The notes beneath the pieces are model-generated. The model did no database searches, was not told where the DNA came from, and was given only the letters and a program-made list of their open reading frames with translations. This document shows positions 1 to 6,545 of a stretch of DNA of 9,823 nucleotides, in pieces. Numbering within the stretch: position 1 is the first letter of the stretch; each line of letters opens with the position of its first letter. The stretch lies in assembly GCA_937859855.1 (NCBI GenBank), contig CALMAR010000439.1, positions 1-9,823 on the forward strand, read 5' to 3'. Source of the stretch: an uncultured Kineosporia sp. (lineage in GTDB: Bacteria; Actinomycetota; Actinomycetes; Actinomycetales; Kineosporiaceae). Position numbers and translations under genes: made by a program.

Positions 1-1
1 C

Positions 2-619
2 CCCGCCCCGTGGGGCGCGGGGGCGGGGGCGCTGCTGTGGAGCGCGGGGGGCGGCGCGCGGGCCGGCGACGCGCGCTGCGCCACCGGGGGCGGCGCGGCC
101 GCCGGGGCGGAGGCCGCGACGGACGGCTTGTTCTTCCTGCCGCACCTGCTGGGTGAACGCTCGCCGTACTGGAACCCCGAGGCACGCGGCGCCTTCATCG
201 GCTTGACCAGCCGCCACGGTCCGGCGCAGTTGACACGGGCCGTTCTGGAGGGGGTCGCCTTAAACCTGTACACCTGTGTCGAGGCCTTCCGGGACGGCGG
301 CCGGACGATCGAGACCGTGGACGCCATCGGCGGCGGCGCCGCCAGCGATGTCTGGTTGCAGATCATGGCCGATGTGTGGGGCACGAGGCTGCGTCGGCGC
401 ACTGTCCAGGAGGAGGCCAACAGTCTCGGCGCCGCCGTCACTGCCGGCGTCGCCGTGGGCGCCCTCGACTTCGGTGCCGCCCGCGATCTCTCCACCGTCA
501 CGGACGTCTTCGAGCCGGACGACGCTCGGCACGCGACCTACCGTCGGGCGCACGAAGTGTTCCTCGACGCCTACGCCCGCCTCGAGCCCTGGTTTCCCGT
601 GGCGGGAAGGGTCTCGTGA
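2..619 (+). CDS. FGGY-family carbohydrate kinase, C-terminal part (xylulokinase-like), 5' truncated
   Basis: This is the C-terminal part of a cytoplasmic ATP-dependent sugar or polyol kinase. The frame is open from base 2 to the TGA at 617-619, so the gene is cut by the window edge; the TTG at 128 is an internal Leu codon, not a start. Bases 188-250 encode a full match to the FGGY kinase signature 2 (GAFIGLTSRHGPAQL, then RAVLE). Just before it lies GERSPYWNP, typical of xylulokinases. IGGGAASDVW (326-355) and EEANSLGAA (410-436) are the adenosine-binding elements of the second actin-like domain. About 205 of the usual ~500 residues are present. Bases 1-120 are almost pure G/C and translate to Gly/Ala/Arg-rich sequence, so residues 1-40 are unreliable. 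The stop overlaps the next gene's GTG. Family assignment is firm. Xylulose as substrate is only a guess, because family members also use glycerol, ribulose, erythritol and other polyols. Confidence 0.9.
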   Translation, partial: PAPWGAGAGALLWSAGGGARAGDARCATGGGAAAGAEAATDGLFFLPHLLGERSPYWNPEARGAFIGLTSRHGPAQLTRAVLEGVALNLYTCVEAFRDGGRTIETVDAIGGGAASDVWLQIMADVWGTRLRRRTVQEEANSLGAAVTAGVAVGALDFGAARDLSTVTDVFEPDDARHATYRRAHEVFLDAYARLEPWFPVAGRVS

Positions 620-1584
620 CCGCCTTCGGAACAGGACGTCGCGTGGTCCTGGTGACGACCCGCTCGTTCTCGTCCGGCAGCCGCGACCTGGACGCCGAAC
701 TGGCGACCGCCGGTTTCGACGTCGTCCGCGCGTCACCGCGGCACGAGCTTGAACTGCTTGCCGAGCCCCTCGGCAGCGCTGTCGCCTGGATCGCCGGAGC
801 CGGACCCGTCACCGACGATCTTCTAGGCGCCGCTCCCGTCCTGCGTGTGGTGGCGCGTTACGGGGTCGGCGTCGAAGCTGTGGACCTGACCGCCGCCGCG
901 GCCCGAGGCATCGTCGTCACGAATACCCCTGGTGCGAACAGTGATTCGGTGGCAGACCATGCAGTAGGTCTGCTGCTGGCCGCGGTCCGGGGGACGACAG
1001 TCGGCGATCGCGCCGTGCGTTCGGGTAGCTGGAAGGGCCCGCGCGGCCGGGAGATGGCCGGTCTGACCGTCGGCGTCGTCGGCAACGGCAGAATCGGGCA
1101 GGGCGTGGTGCGCCGCCTGCTCGCCTTCGGTAGCACGGTGCTGGTTCACGACCCGTTCGTGACCGACGATTCGGTGCGCTGCCAGGGTGCGCAGCCGGCC
1201 GACCTGGCCCGGTTGGCCGCCGAGTGTGATGCCGTCAGCCTGCACGCCCCCGGTGGCCGGGTCCTGGTGGACGCGGCCTGGTTGGACGCCGTGCGGCACC
1301 CGCTCACGTTGGTGAACACCGCCCGCGCCGACCTGGTCGACGAGGCCGCCGTGGCCCGGGCCCTCGGTGACGGCACGGTGGTCGGCTACGCGGCCGACAC
1401 CCTGGCCAGCGAGTCGGGCGGGACGAGCCCACTCCTGAGCGACGAGCTTGCCGATCGAGTCGTCGTCACTCCGCATGTCGCCGCGACGACCGTCGAGGCC
1501 ATCGACCGGATGGGATCGATGGCTGTCGCAGACGCATTGGCCGTCCTGTCCGGCAATACACCGGCGCACCCCGTCACCGCCTGA
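616..1584 (+). CDS. D-isomer-specific 2-hydroxyacid dehydrogenase (phosphoglycerate dehydrogenase-like)
   Basis: This is a 322-aa NAD-dependent oxidoreductase that would interconvert a D-2-hydroxy acid and a 2-keto acid in the cytoplasm. The GTG at 616 overlaps the kinase stop (GTGA) and follows a GGGAAGG ribosome site at about 604-610. The N-terminal substrate-domain loop ARYGVGVEAVD lies at residues 80-90. The Rossmann motif GNGRIG is at 156-161, with Asp179 (VHDP) ending the second strand, which favours NAD over NADP. The catalytic triad of the family is complete: Arg237 (NTARAD), Glu266 (DTLASES) and His287 (TPHVAATT). Length suits the short single-substrate forms, with no ACT domain as in long SerA proteins. 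Two positions deviate: the usual NxxRG is NTARA, and the usual DVFxxEP is DTLASES. The true substrate is therefore unlikely to be 3-phosphoglycerate. Position between a sugar kinase and a keto-acid aldolase suggests a sugar-acid intermediate (inference). Confidence 0.9.
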   Translation: MTAFGTGRRVVLVTTRSFSSGSRDLDAELATAGFDVVRASPRHELELLAEPLGSAVAWIAGAGPVTDDLLGAAPVLRVVARYGVGVEAVDLTAAAARGIVVTNTPGANSDSVADHAVGLLLAAVRGTTVGDRAVRSGSWKGPRGREMAGLTVGVVGNGRIGQGVVRRLLAFGSTVLVHDPFVTDDSVRCQGAQPADLARLAAECDAVSLHAPGGRVLVDAAWLDAVRHPLTLVNTARADLVDEAAVARALGDGTVVGYAADTLASESGGTSPLLSDELADRVVVTPHVAATTVEAIDRMGSMAVADALAVLSGNTPAHPVTA

Positions 1585-1627
1585 TCGCCGACCTGACTGC
1601 GACCTCGATGCGAAGGGATCCGTAGAG

Positions 1628-2260
1628 ATGGGCATCCTGGACGAGCTGCGCGCTCGCCGCGTCATCGCAGTGCTTCGGGCCCCCGACCCAGGCCGCGCGG
1701 GACTCGCGATCGATGCGCTGGTGGCCGGCGGAGTGACCGCGATCGAGGTCACCTACAGCACCCCGGAGGCACCCTTCGTGATCGCCGAAGCGGTACGCCG
1801 ACACCCGGACGCCGTGATCGGCGCTGGCACCGTGACCACGCGAGCCCAGGCCCGCGATGCGACCACGGCCGGGGCACGCTACCTGGTCAGTCCCGGCACC
1901 CGGGCTGATCTGACCGCCGCCATGCTGCGCACAGGCCTGGTCGTGATGACCGGCGCTCTGACGCCCACCGAGGTGATGACTGCCGTCGAGCTGGGCGCCC
2001 ACGTGGTCAAGATCTTCCCCGCCTCGCTGGGTGGCCCGGCCTTTCTCAAGGCGTTGCGAGGGCCCTTTCCGGAGGTCCCGCTGATGCCCACGGGCGGCGT
2101 GAACGCCGACAACGTGAGCGAATGGTTCGAGGCCGGGGCGCTCGCCGTCGGAGCGGGCAGCGAGCTGTGTTCCACGCCGGACATGCTGGCAGGCAACTGG
2201 GACCGCATCAGCGCCAACGCCGGGGCCATCACCGCTGCTGCAGCCGTGAACGCGTCATGA
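1628..2260 (+). CDS. KDPG/KHG-type class I aldolase (2-keto-3-deoxy acid aldolase)
   Basis: This 210-aa TIM-barrel aldolase cleaves a 2-keto-3-deoxy (phospho)acid into pyruvate and an aldehyde through a Schiff base. The ATG at 1628 lies 43 nt after the upstream stop and is preceded by a GAAGGGA-like site. Family motifs occur in order: Arg17 (AVLR), the catalytic Glu40 (IEVTYSTPEA, 39-48), GAGTV (65-69), SPG (88-90), GALTPTEV (109-116), the Schiff-base Lys128 in VVKIFPA (126-132), PTGGV (154-158) and GAGS (175-178). Length equals that of Entner-Doudoroff Eda enzymes. One difference is notable. Eda has Arg two residues after the Thr of its EVTLR motif (Arg49), a residue that contacts the substrate carboxylate; here that position is Ser44. 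The substrate may thus be something other than KDPG, such as an isomeric, shorter or non-phosphorylated keto-deoxy acid. The stop overlaps the next ATG (ATGA). Confidence 0.92.
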   Translation: MGILDELRARRVIAVLRAPDPGRAGLAIDALVAGGVTAIEVTYSTPEAPFVIAEAVRRHPDAVIGAGTVTTRAQARDATTAGARYLVSPGTRADLTAAMLRTGLVVMTGALTPTEVMTAVELGAHVVKIFPASLGGPAFLKALRGPFPEVPLMPTGGVNADNVSEWFEAGALAVGAGSELCSTPDMLAGNWDRISANAGAITAAAAVNAS

Positions 2261-3177
2261 ACGGTCCTGGTCTGCGGATGGGCTTCGTCGGCGTCTCCAC
2301 CGCGGGTTCGTCCATCCTGCGCGTCTTCCCCGCCTGGGCCGACGAACTCGGCCTGCCGACCCGGACGCTGGAGGGGCAGGACCTCCCGCTCGACGCGACG
2401 ACCGAGCAGTACCGCGCCGTCGTGGCCCGCTACCGCGAGGATCCGGACCTGGTCGGCGCGTTGATCACCGCCCACAAGGTCGGCCTGTTCAGGGCTGCCG
2501 CCGACATGTTCGATGAGCTCGACCCGTATGCGCGGCGGTTCGAAGAAATCTCCACGATCCACACCCGCGGAGGGCGGCTCGTCGGCCACGCGAAGGACCC
2601 GATCACGGCCGGTCTTGCCATCGGCGACCTGCTGCCACCCGACCATTTCGCCCGCACGGGCGGCGATGCCATCTGCCTGGGTGCCGGCGGTGCGGGCCTG
2701 GCCATCGCGTATCACCTCCGCGAGCGGGCCGACGCGCCCAAGCGTCTCGTGGTGGTCGACTCCGTGCCGGAGCGGGTCGAGCACGCCCGGCTGCTGGTTG
2801 AGCAGACCTTCGGTGCGGCGGGCTGTGAGTTCGTCGTGGCGACGGAAGCAGCCGAGAACGACGCCCTGGTGTCGGCGGCCAGCCCGGGGACGATGGTCAT
2901 CAACGCGACCGGGCTGGGAAAGGACCGGCCGGGCTCGCCCGTCACCGATGCCGTGCGGTTCCCCGACGGTGGGGTGGCATGGGAGATCAACTACCGGGGC
3001 GAACTCACCTTCCTGCAACAGGCACGGGCACAGGCCGATCGGCTGGCCGTGGTCGGAGACGGCTGGCGCTATTTCGTGCACGGCTGGTCGCAGGTGGTCG
3101 CCGAGGTCTTCGACGTGCCCATGAACGAAGCTCGGGTGGACCGGCTGGCACATCTCGCCGCCGCGGCAAGGGACTGA
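2257..3177 (+). CDS. Divergent shikimate dehydrogenase-like oxidoreductase
   Basis: This 306-aa protein has the two-domain shikimate/quinate dehydrogenase architecture but is clearly not a housekeeping AroE. The ATG at 2257 overlaps the aldolase stop (ATGA). No strong Shine-Dalgarno is visible, so translational coupling is likely. Residues of the catalytic pair are kept: Lys74 in GALITAHK (the usual VTxPxK) and Asp114 in HAKD (the usual NTD). The nucleotide-binding loop GAGGAG is at 142-147, NATGLG at 216-221 replaces NATPxG, and Gln279 (HGWSQV) matches the substrate-binding Gln. Two features depart from AroE. The shikimate-carboxylate SxS motif near the N-terminus is replaced by GVSTAGSS (12-19), and the second strand ends in VVVDS with Asp168 instead of the NRT loop that binds NADPH, implying NAD(H) use. 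Location in a sugar operon suggests it oxidises or reduces a hydroxyl of a catabolic intermediate. Family assignment is fairly firm; the substrate is unknown. Confidence 0.82.
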   Translation: MNGPGLRMGFVGVSTAGSSILRVFPAWADELGLPTRTLEGQDLPLDATTEQYRAVVARYREDPDLVGALITAHKVGLFRAAADMFDELDPYARRFEEISTIHTRGGRLVGHAKDPITAGLAIGDLLPPDHFARTGGDAICLGAGGAGLAIAYHLRERADAPKRLVVVDSVPERVEHARLLVEQTFGAAGCEFVVATEAAENDALVSAASPGTMVINATGLGKDRPGSPVTDAVRFPDGGVAWEINYRGELTFLQQARAQADRLAVVGDGWRYFVHGWSQVVAEVFDVPMNEARVDRLAHLAAAARD

Positions 3178-3188
3178 CGGAGGACCCG

Positions 3189-4154
3189 ATGCCCGGGGCC
3201 GTGCAGATGGTGCGAACCGTGCTGGGAGACGTCGATCCAGCCCGGCTGGGCACGGTCGACTACCACGAACACCTGTTCCAGATCTCACCGCTGTTACCGG
3301 GTGATGACCTCGCCGACGAGGAGCGCAGCCGAGCTGAGGCGTCCCACCTGCATGCCGCAGGGATCACCACCATGGTCGATGCGACGCCGCAGGGGTTGGG
3401 TCGGGATCCCGAAGGACTGGCGCGGATCAGTGCTGCCACGGGGCTTGGAGTGGTCGCTACCACGGGCGCACACCGGCGCGAGCACTACGCCGACGGACAT
3501 CCTCTGCTGAAAGCCGACGTGAATACCCTGACCGCTGCCTTCCTGGCCGACCTGCTGGACGGAACGGCGGACCTGGATCTCAGCCGGACAGATCCCAGGC
3601 GTAGCCCGGTGCGGGCAGGCGTGTTGAAGGCGGGCATCGGTTACTGGGAGGTCCGACCCTTCGAGCACCGCGTGCTGGAAGCGGTCGCAGCAGCACACGC
3701 GGCCACCGGTGCTCCGGTGATGGTGCACACCGAGCACGGCAGCGCGGGGTTCGAGGTGCTGAACCTGCTGGGCGGCCTGGGTGTGGGTGCCGATCGCGTC
3801 GTGCTGGCGCACATGGACAGAAATCCTGACCCCGGCCTGCATGCAGAACTCGCCGCGGCCGGTGCCTACCTCGGGTACGACGGGATGGCCCGGCATCGGG
3901 AGTGGCCGGACTCGATGCTGATCGACTGCCTGGTGACCGCGGCCGCAGCAGGTGCGGCTGACCGCATCCTGCTGGGGGGTGACGTGGCCCGCGCCAGCCG
4001 CTATGCCGCCTACGGCGGTATGCCCGGGATAGCTTATCTTCCAAGCCGTTTCGTACCCCGACTTCGACAGGCCGGGGGCTCTTCACTGGTGGACGCCGTC
4101 CTGGTGGCAAACCCGGCCCGGTGGCTGCCGTGGTCACTGCCCGTCGCCGGCTGA
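3189..4154 (+). CDS. Phosphotriesterase-family metal-dependent hydrolase, probable sugar lactonase
   Basis: This 321-aa TIM-barrel amidohydrolase-superfamily protein belongs to the phosphotriesterase (PTE/Php) family. All metal ligands of the binuclear centre can be assigned: His26 and His28 (DYHEHL), the bridging, normally carboxylated Lys147 (VLKAGIG), His180 (VMVHTEHG), His208 (LAHMDRN) and Asp265 (LLGGDVARA). The ATG at 3189 has a strong GGAGG at 3179-3183, 5 nt upstream. An alternative ATG at 3207 would give an N-terminus starting at MVRTVLG, which is where many relatives begin. There is no signal peptide, so the enzyme is cytoplasmic. Characterised relatives outside the pesticide-degrading enzymes include hydrolases of sugar lactones and phosphorylated sugar lactones (COG1735). 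In this context opening of an aldonolactone made by a dehydrogenase is the most likely role (inference). It is the last gene of the left block, and 127 nt separate it from the next gene. Confidence 0.87.
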   Translation: MPGAVQMVRTVLGDVDPARLGTVDYHEHLFQISPLLPGDDLADEERSRAEASHLHAAGITTMVDATPQGLGRDPEGLARISAATGLGVVATTGAHRREHYADGHPLLKADVNTLTAAFLADLLDGTADLDLSRTDPRRSPVRAGVLKAGIGYWEVRPFEHRVLEAVAAAHAATGAPVMVHTEHGSAGFEVLNLLGGLGVGADRVVLAHMDRNPDPGLHAELAAAGAYLGYDGMARHREWPDSMLIDCLVTAAAAGAADRILLGGDVARASRYAAYGGMPGIAYLPSRFVPRLRQAGGSSLVDAVLVANPARWLPWSLPVAG

Positions 4155-4160
4155 CCCGTT

Positions 4161-4179
4161 CCGGCACCGGCGGAGCCGG
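4161..4179 (+). terminator. Weak hairpin after the lactonase gene, possible terminator
   Basis: CCGGC (4161-4165) and GCCGG (4175-4179) can pair as a 5-bp stem with a 9-nt loop, 7 nt after the PTE-family stop. No T-run follows, only a run of A residues at 4190-4193. It is short enough to occur by chance in such GC-rich DNA. The main support is its position at the end of one gene block and before a promoter-like region. Confidence 0.2.
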
Positions 4180-4184
4180 CTTCC

Positions 4185-4240
4185 GTGACAAAAGAGTAAC
4201 CAGGGTAATGCTGACATCCTGTCATTACAGGTGCTTAACT
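4185..4240 (+). promoter_or_regulatory. A+T-rich promoter region of the SDR-transporter unit
   Basis: Bases 4181-4240 contain 34 A/T of 60, far above the surrounding ~one-third, as expected for a promoter in a GC-rich actinobacterium. CTGACA at 4211-4216 matches five of six -35 consensus bases, and TTAACT at 4235-4240 is a weak -10 candidate at 18-nt spacing. GTGACA at 4185-4190 is a second -35-like hexamer with a poorer downstream partner. The exact hexamers are uncertain. The region's promoter role is better supported, because it separates two gene blocks and precedes a gene with a good ribosome site. Confidence 0.45.
4205..4228. promoter_or_regulatory. Inverted repeat, candidate repressor operator (TGACA-N3-TGTCA)
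   Basis: TGACA (4212-4216), spacer TCC, TGTCA (4220-4224) is a perfect dyad of 5-bp arms. It is framed by GTAA (4205-4208) and TTAC (4225-4228), which are also complementary; a 3-nt TGC interruption lies on the left side only. The dyad overlaps the -35-like CTGACA, the usual geometry for a sugar-responsive repressor. The half-sites lack the central CG of typical LacI-family operators, so a GntR-type or other repressor is equally possible. No regulator gene is in the window to pair it with. Confidence 0.45.
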
Positions 4241-4281
4241 GTGGACGAGCGCGTAGGACCCTCCAGCACTGAGGAGAAGGC

Positions 4282-5001
4282 GTGACCGATCTGTCCGGCC
4301 GTCTGGCCGTGGTTACCGGGGCGTCCGGTGGGATCGGCACGGCCGTGTGCCGCCGTCTCCGGCAGGAAGGAGCCGACGTCTGGGGATTGGATCTGAAACC
4401 CGCCGACGCCCAGGACGGAACCTTTCTCGAGGTGGACGTTAAGGATCCGGCAAGCATTGCGGCTGCGGCGGAACGGGTGGCGGCCGCCGGCGGCGCGGAC
4501 ATCCTGGTCGCCGCCGCCGGCGTGGTGGAGGACGACGTCGCTGTCGAGGACATCGACGTGCAGCTCTACGACCACGTCATGGGTGTCAACCTCCGAGGCG
4601 TCTTCCTCGTCGTGCAGGCCTTCGGCGCCCACATGCTCGCCAAGGGCAGCGGCAGCATCGTCACCATCGCCTCGATGTCGGGCAACGCGATCGTCAACCA
4701 GCCGCAGCGACAGGCTGTGTACAACGCCTCCAAGGCCGGCGTCACGGCCTTGACCAAGTCAGTCGCGGTGGAGTGGGGGCCGCGCGGCATCCGCGTGAAT
4801 GCCCTGTCGCCCGGATATGTGGACACCCCCCTCAATCACCTGAAGGCCCACCAGCACGAGCAGTGGAAGGCCGGCACGGTGCTGCACCGTTTCGCATCCA
4901 CCGAGGAGGTTGCCGGGGCGGTCGCCTTCCTGCTCGGCCCGGATTCCGGATACTTCCAGGGCGCCGAACTGCTGATGGACGGTGGGTACTCCCTGTGGTG
5001 A
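4282..5001 (+). CDS. SDR-family NAD-dependent dehydrogenase (sugar/polyol dehydrogenase)
   Basis: This 239-aa classical short-chain dehydrogenase/reductase probably oxidises a sugar or polyol hydroxyl in the cytoplasm. The GTG at 4282 follows a GAGGAGAAGG ribosome site (4271-4280), and the N-terminus MTDLSGRLAVVTGAS is normal for the family. The cofactor motif TGASGGIG is at 12-19. Asp37 (GLDL) at the end of strand 2 indicates NAD(H) preference. VDV (51-53) is the adenine-binding Asp motif, and AAAG (77-80) stands in for NNAG. Asn103, Ser131 (IASMSG), Tyr147 and Lys151 (YNASK) form the catalytic tetrad. The PQRQAVYNASK stretch resembles arabitol/xylitol/mannitol-type and gluconate 5-dehydrogenase-like SDRs. 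The C-terminal GAELLMDGGYSLW is also typical. It leads the transporter unit and overlaps the ATPase start (GTGA). An initial oxidation of the imported sugar or polyol fits (inference). Confidence 0.92.
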   Translation: MTDLSGRLAVVTGASGGIGTAVCRRLRQEGADVWGLDLKPADAQDGTFLEVDVKDPASIAAAAERVAAAGGADILVAAAGVVEDDVAVEDIDVQLYDHVMGVNLRGVFLVVQAFGAHMLAKGSGSIVTIASMSGNAIVNQPQRQAVYNASKAGVTALTKSVAVEWGPRGIRVNALSPGYVDTPLNHLKAHQHEQWKAGTVLHRFASTEEVAGAVAFLLGPDSGYFQGAELLMDGGYSLW

Positions 5002-6545
5002 CCCCGACGACCGACGTGACCACGTCCGGCGCCCGGACCCCGATCGCCACCGCGCGCGGCGTCGGCCGTCGCTACCCGGGCGTCGTGGCCCTCGAGGACT
5101 TCGACGTGGACTTGTACCCCGGGGAGGTCGTGGCGCTGTGCGGTGCCAACGGCGCGGGCAAGTCCACCTTCGCCAGGCTTCTGTCCGGTCAGGAGCAGCC
5201 GTCGAGTGGCGAGATCCGGGTCACTGGTAGCGACCACTCAGTCCATTCGCAGAACGACGCCTTCGACTCAGGGGTGCTGCTGCTGCATCAGGAACCGCTG
5301 GTCATCGAGGACTTCACCGTCGGTCAGAACGTGTGGCTCTATTCACTGCGCAGAGGCGGCTCGCACGCTTGGGCACCTGGCCGCAGCACCGATGACCAGG
5401 AAACCCGCGACGCGTTGAACCAGGTCGGCCTCGGCAACGTGCCACCGTCCCGCCTCGCCGGCAGCCTCACCCCCGGGCAGCGGCAGATGCTGGCCCTGAC
5501 CCGGGCCGTGGTGAACGAGCACCGGATCCTGATTCTGGACGAGACCACCGCCTCCACCACCGAGTCGTACTTCGATCTGGTGAAGGAGATGGTGGCACGG
5601 GAGAGGGCCGCAGGCGTCTGCGTGCTGTTCGTCTCACACCGGATGCAGGAGGTCTTCGACCTCGCCGACCGGATCGTCGTGTTACGCAACGGCCGCCTGG
5701 TCGACATCGTCAATGCAGCCGAGGTTGGGCCCGAGCAGGTCACTCAGCTGATGATCGGCGACGCGCTGAAGGTCATGCACCGACCGCCGAACGATGCGCC
5801 CACGGGTGAGAACGACCGCAGCGGACTGGTGGTGGACAGCCTCACAGCCGGCTCGGCACGCGGGATCAGCCTGCGAGTGCGGCCTGGCGAAATCGTGGGC
5901 CTCTACGGCCTGGTAGGCAGTGGCCGGTCCTCGATCGCGCGGGCCATGAGCGGCCAGCTTCCGATCGCCTCTGGAGAGGTCCGCATCGACGGCATCCAGC
6001 CGAGGTTGCGTTCCCCCAAGACCGCTCTGCGGTCGGGCATCGCCTACGTCAGCGAGGACCGCCGTCGCGAGGGATTCGTGCCGGACTTCACCAACGGCGA
6101 AAACCTCACGCTTTCTAGCCTTCCCGCCTTCGCCTCGGCCGGTGGCGCGCTCAAGGTCGGCGCCATGCGCCGAGCAGCTGACGACCTGGTGCAGCAGTTC
6201 ACCGTCAAGGGCACAGCGAAGACACCGACGCGAACCCTCTCCGGCGGCAACCAGCAGAAGGTGGTCATCGCGAAGTGGGTGGCAGCCGATCCCAATGTGA
6301 TCATCTTCGACGAGCCCACCAAGGGCATCGACGTCGGAGCCAGGGCCACCATCTACGAGATCATCTACGGGTTGGCGCAGAGCGGAAAGACGGTTCTCGT
6401 CGTCTCCAGCGAAGCCGAGGAGGTCCTCCTCCTCACGCACCGAGTCCTGGTCATGCGAGACGGCCGGATCGTGGCCGAACTCGACTCCCGGACGGCGGAC
6501 ACCGACGACTTGGCACGCTTGGCACTCGGAGCGGAGGCGCCGTGA
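4998..6545 (+). CDS. Sugar ABC importer ATP-binding protein, two NBDs (RbsA/XylG/MglA type)
   Basis: This 515-aa protein carries two fused nucleotide-binding domains and powers a CUT2-type sugar importer at the inner face of the membrane. NBD1 has Walker A GANGAGKST (49-57), Q-loop Gln98 (LLHQEP), signature region SLTPGQRQM (156-164), Walker B ILILDE (177-182) and His214 (FVSHR). NBD2 has the degenerate P-loop GLVGSGRSS (304-312), with Arg310 instead of Lys, signature LSGGNQQK (414-421), Walker B IIFDEP (435-440), and Ser instead of the switch His (VVSSEAEEV). An altered NBD2 P-loop is normal for RbsA relatives. NBD1 is more unusual, with LTPGQ for LSxGQ and DETTAS for DEPTA(A/S). GTG at 4998 overlaps the SDR stop; a GTG directly before it (4995) is an equally possible start. 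The family is certain, the sugar is not. Confidence 0.95.
   Translation: MTPTTDVTTSGARTPIATARGVGRRYPGVVALEDFDVDLYPGEVVALCGANGAGKSTFARLLSGQEQPSSGEIRVTGSDHSVHSQNDAFDSGVLLLHQEPLVIEDFTVGQNVWLYSLRRGGSHAWAPGRSTDDQETRDALNQVGLGNVPPSRLAGSLTPGQRQMLALTRAVVNEHRILILDETTASTTESYFDLVKEMVARERAAGVCVLFVSHRMQEVFDLADRIVVLRNGRLVDIVNAAEVGPEQVTQLMIGDALKVMHRPPNDAPTGENDRSGLVVDSLTAGSARGISLRVRPGEIVGLYGLVGSGRSSIARAMSGQLPIASGEVRIDGIQPRLRSPKTALRSGIAYVSEDRRREGFVPDFTNGENLTLSSLPAFASAGGALKVGAMRRAADDLVQQFTVKGTAKTPTRTLSGGNQQKVVIAKWVAADPNVIIFDEPTKGIDVGARATIYEIIYGLAQSGKTVLVVSSEAEEVLLLTHRVLVMRDGRIVAELDSRTADTDDLARLALGAEAP

Noticed and set aside
1..60. G-runs in the first 60 bases as G-quadruplex or repeat element
   Set aside because: The runs coincide with the low-complexity contig-end signal and sit inside a conserved coding gene. 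An artefact is the simpler explanation.
128..130. TTG at 128 as a start codon for the kinase fragment
   Set aside because: It would remove most of the protein, it lies within the conserved GLFFLPHLLGER motif, and the frame is open upstream to base 2.
823..1752. - strand open frame opposite the 2-hydroxyacid dehydrogenase
   Set aside because: It is a shadow of a well-supported gene with a complete catalytic triad. The translation has no family motif.
1879..3288. Long open frame on the - strand opposite the aldolase and shikimate-DH-like genes
   Set aside because: It lies antisense to two genes with full catalytic motifs. Its translation shows no recognisable domain, and it is rich in Arg, Gly, Pro and His. 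Long antisense frames are expected in GC-rich DNA.
4254..4259. TAGGAC as an actinobacterial -10 box (TAGGAT-like) for the SDR gene
   Set aside because: No acceptable -35 hexamer lies 16-18 nt upstream, and the resulting leader would be too short to leave much room before the ribosome site at 4271.
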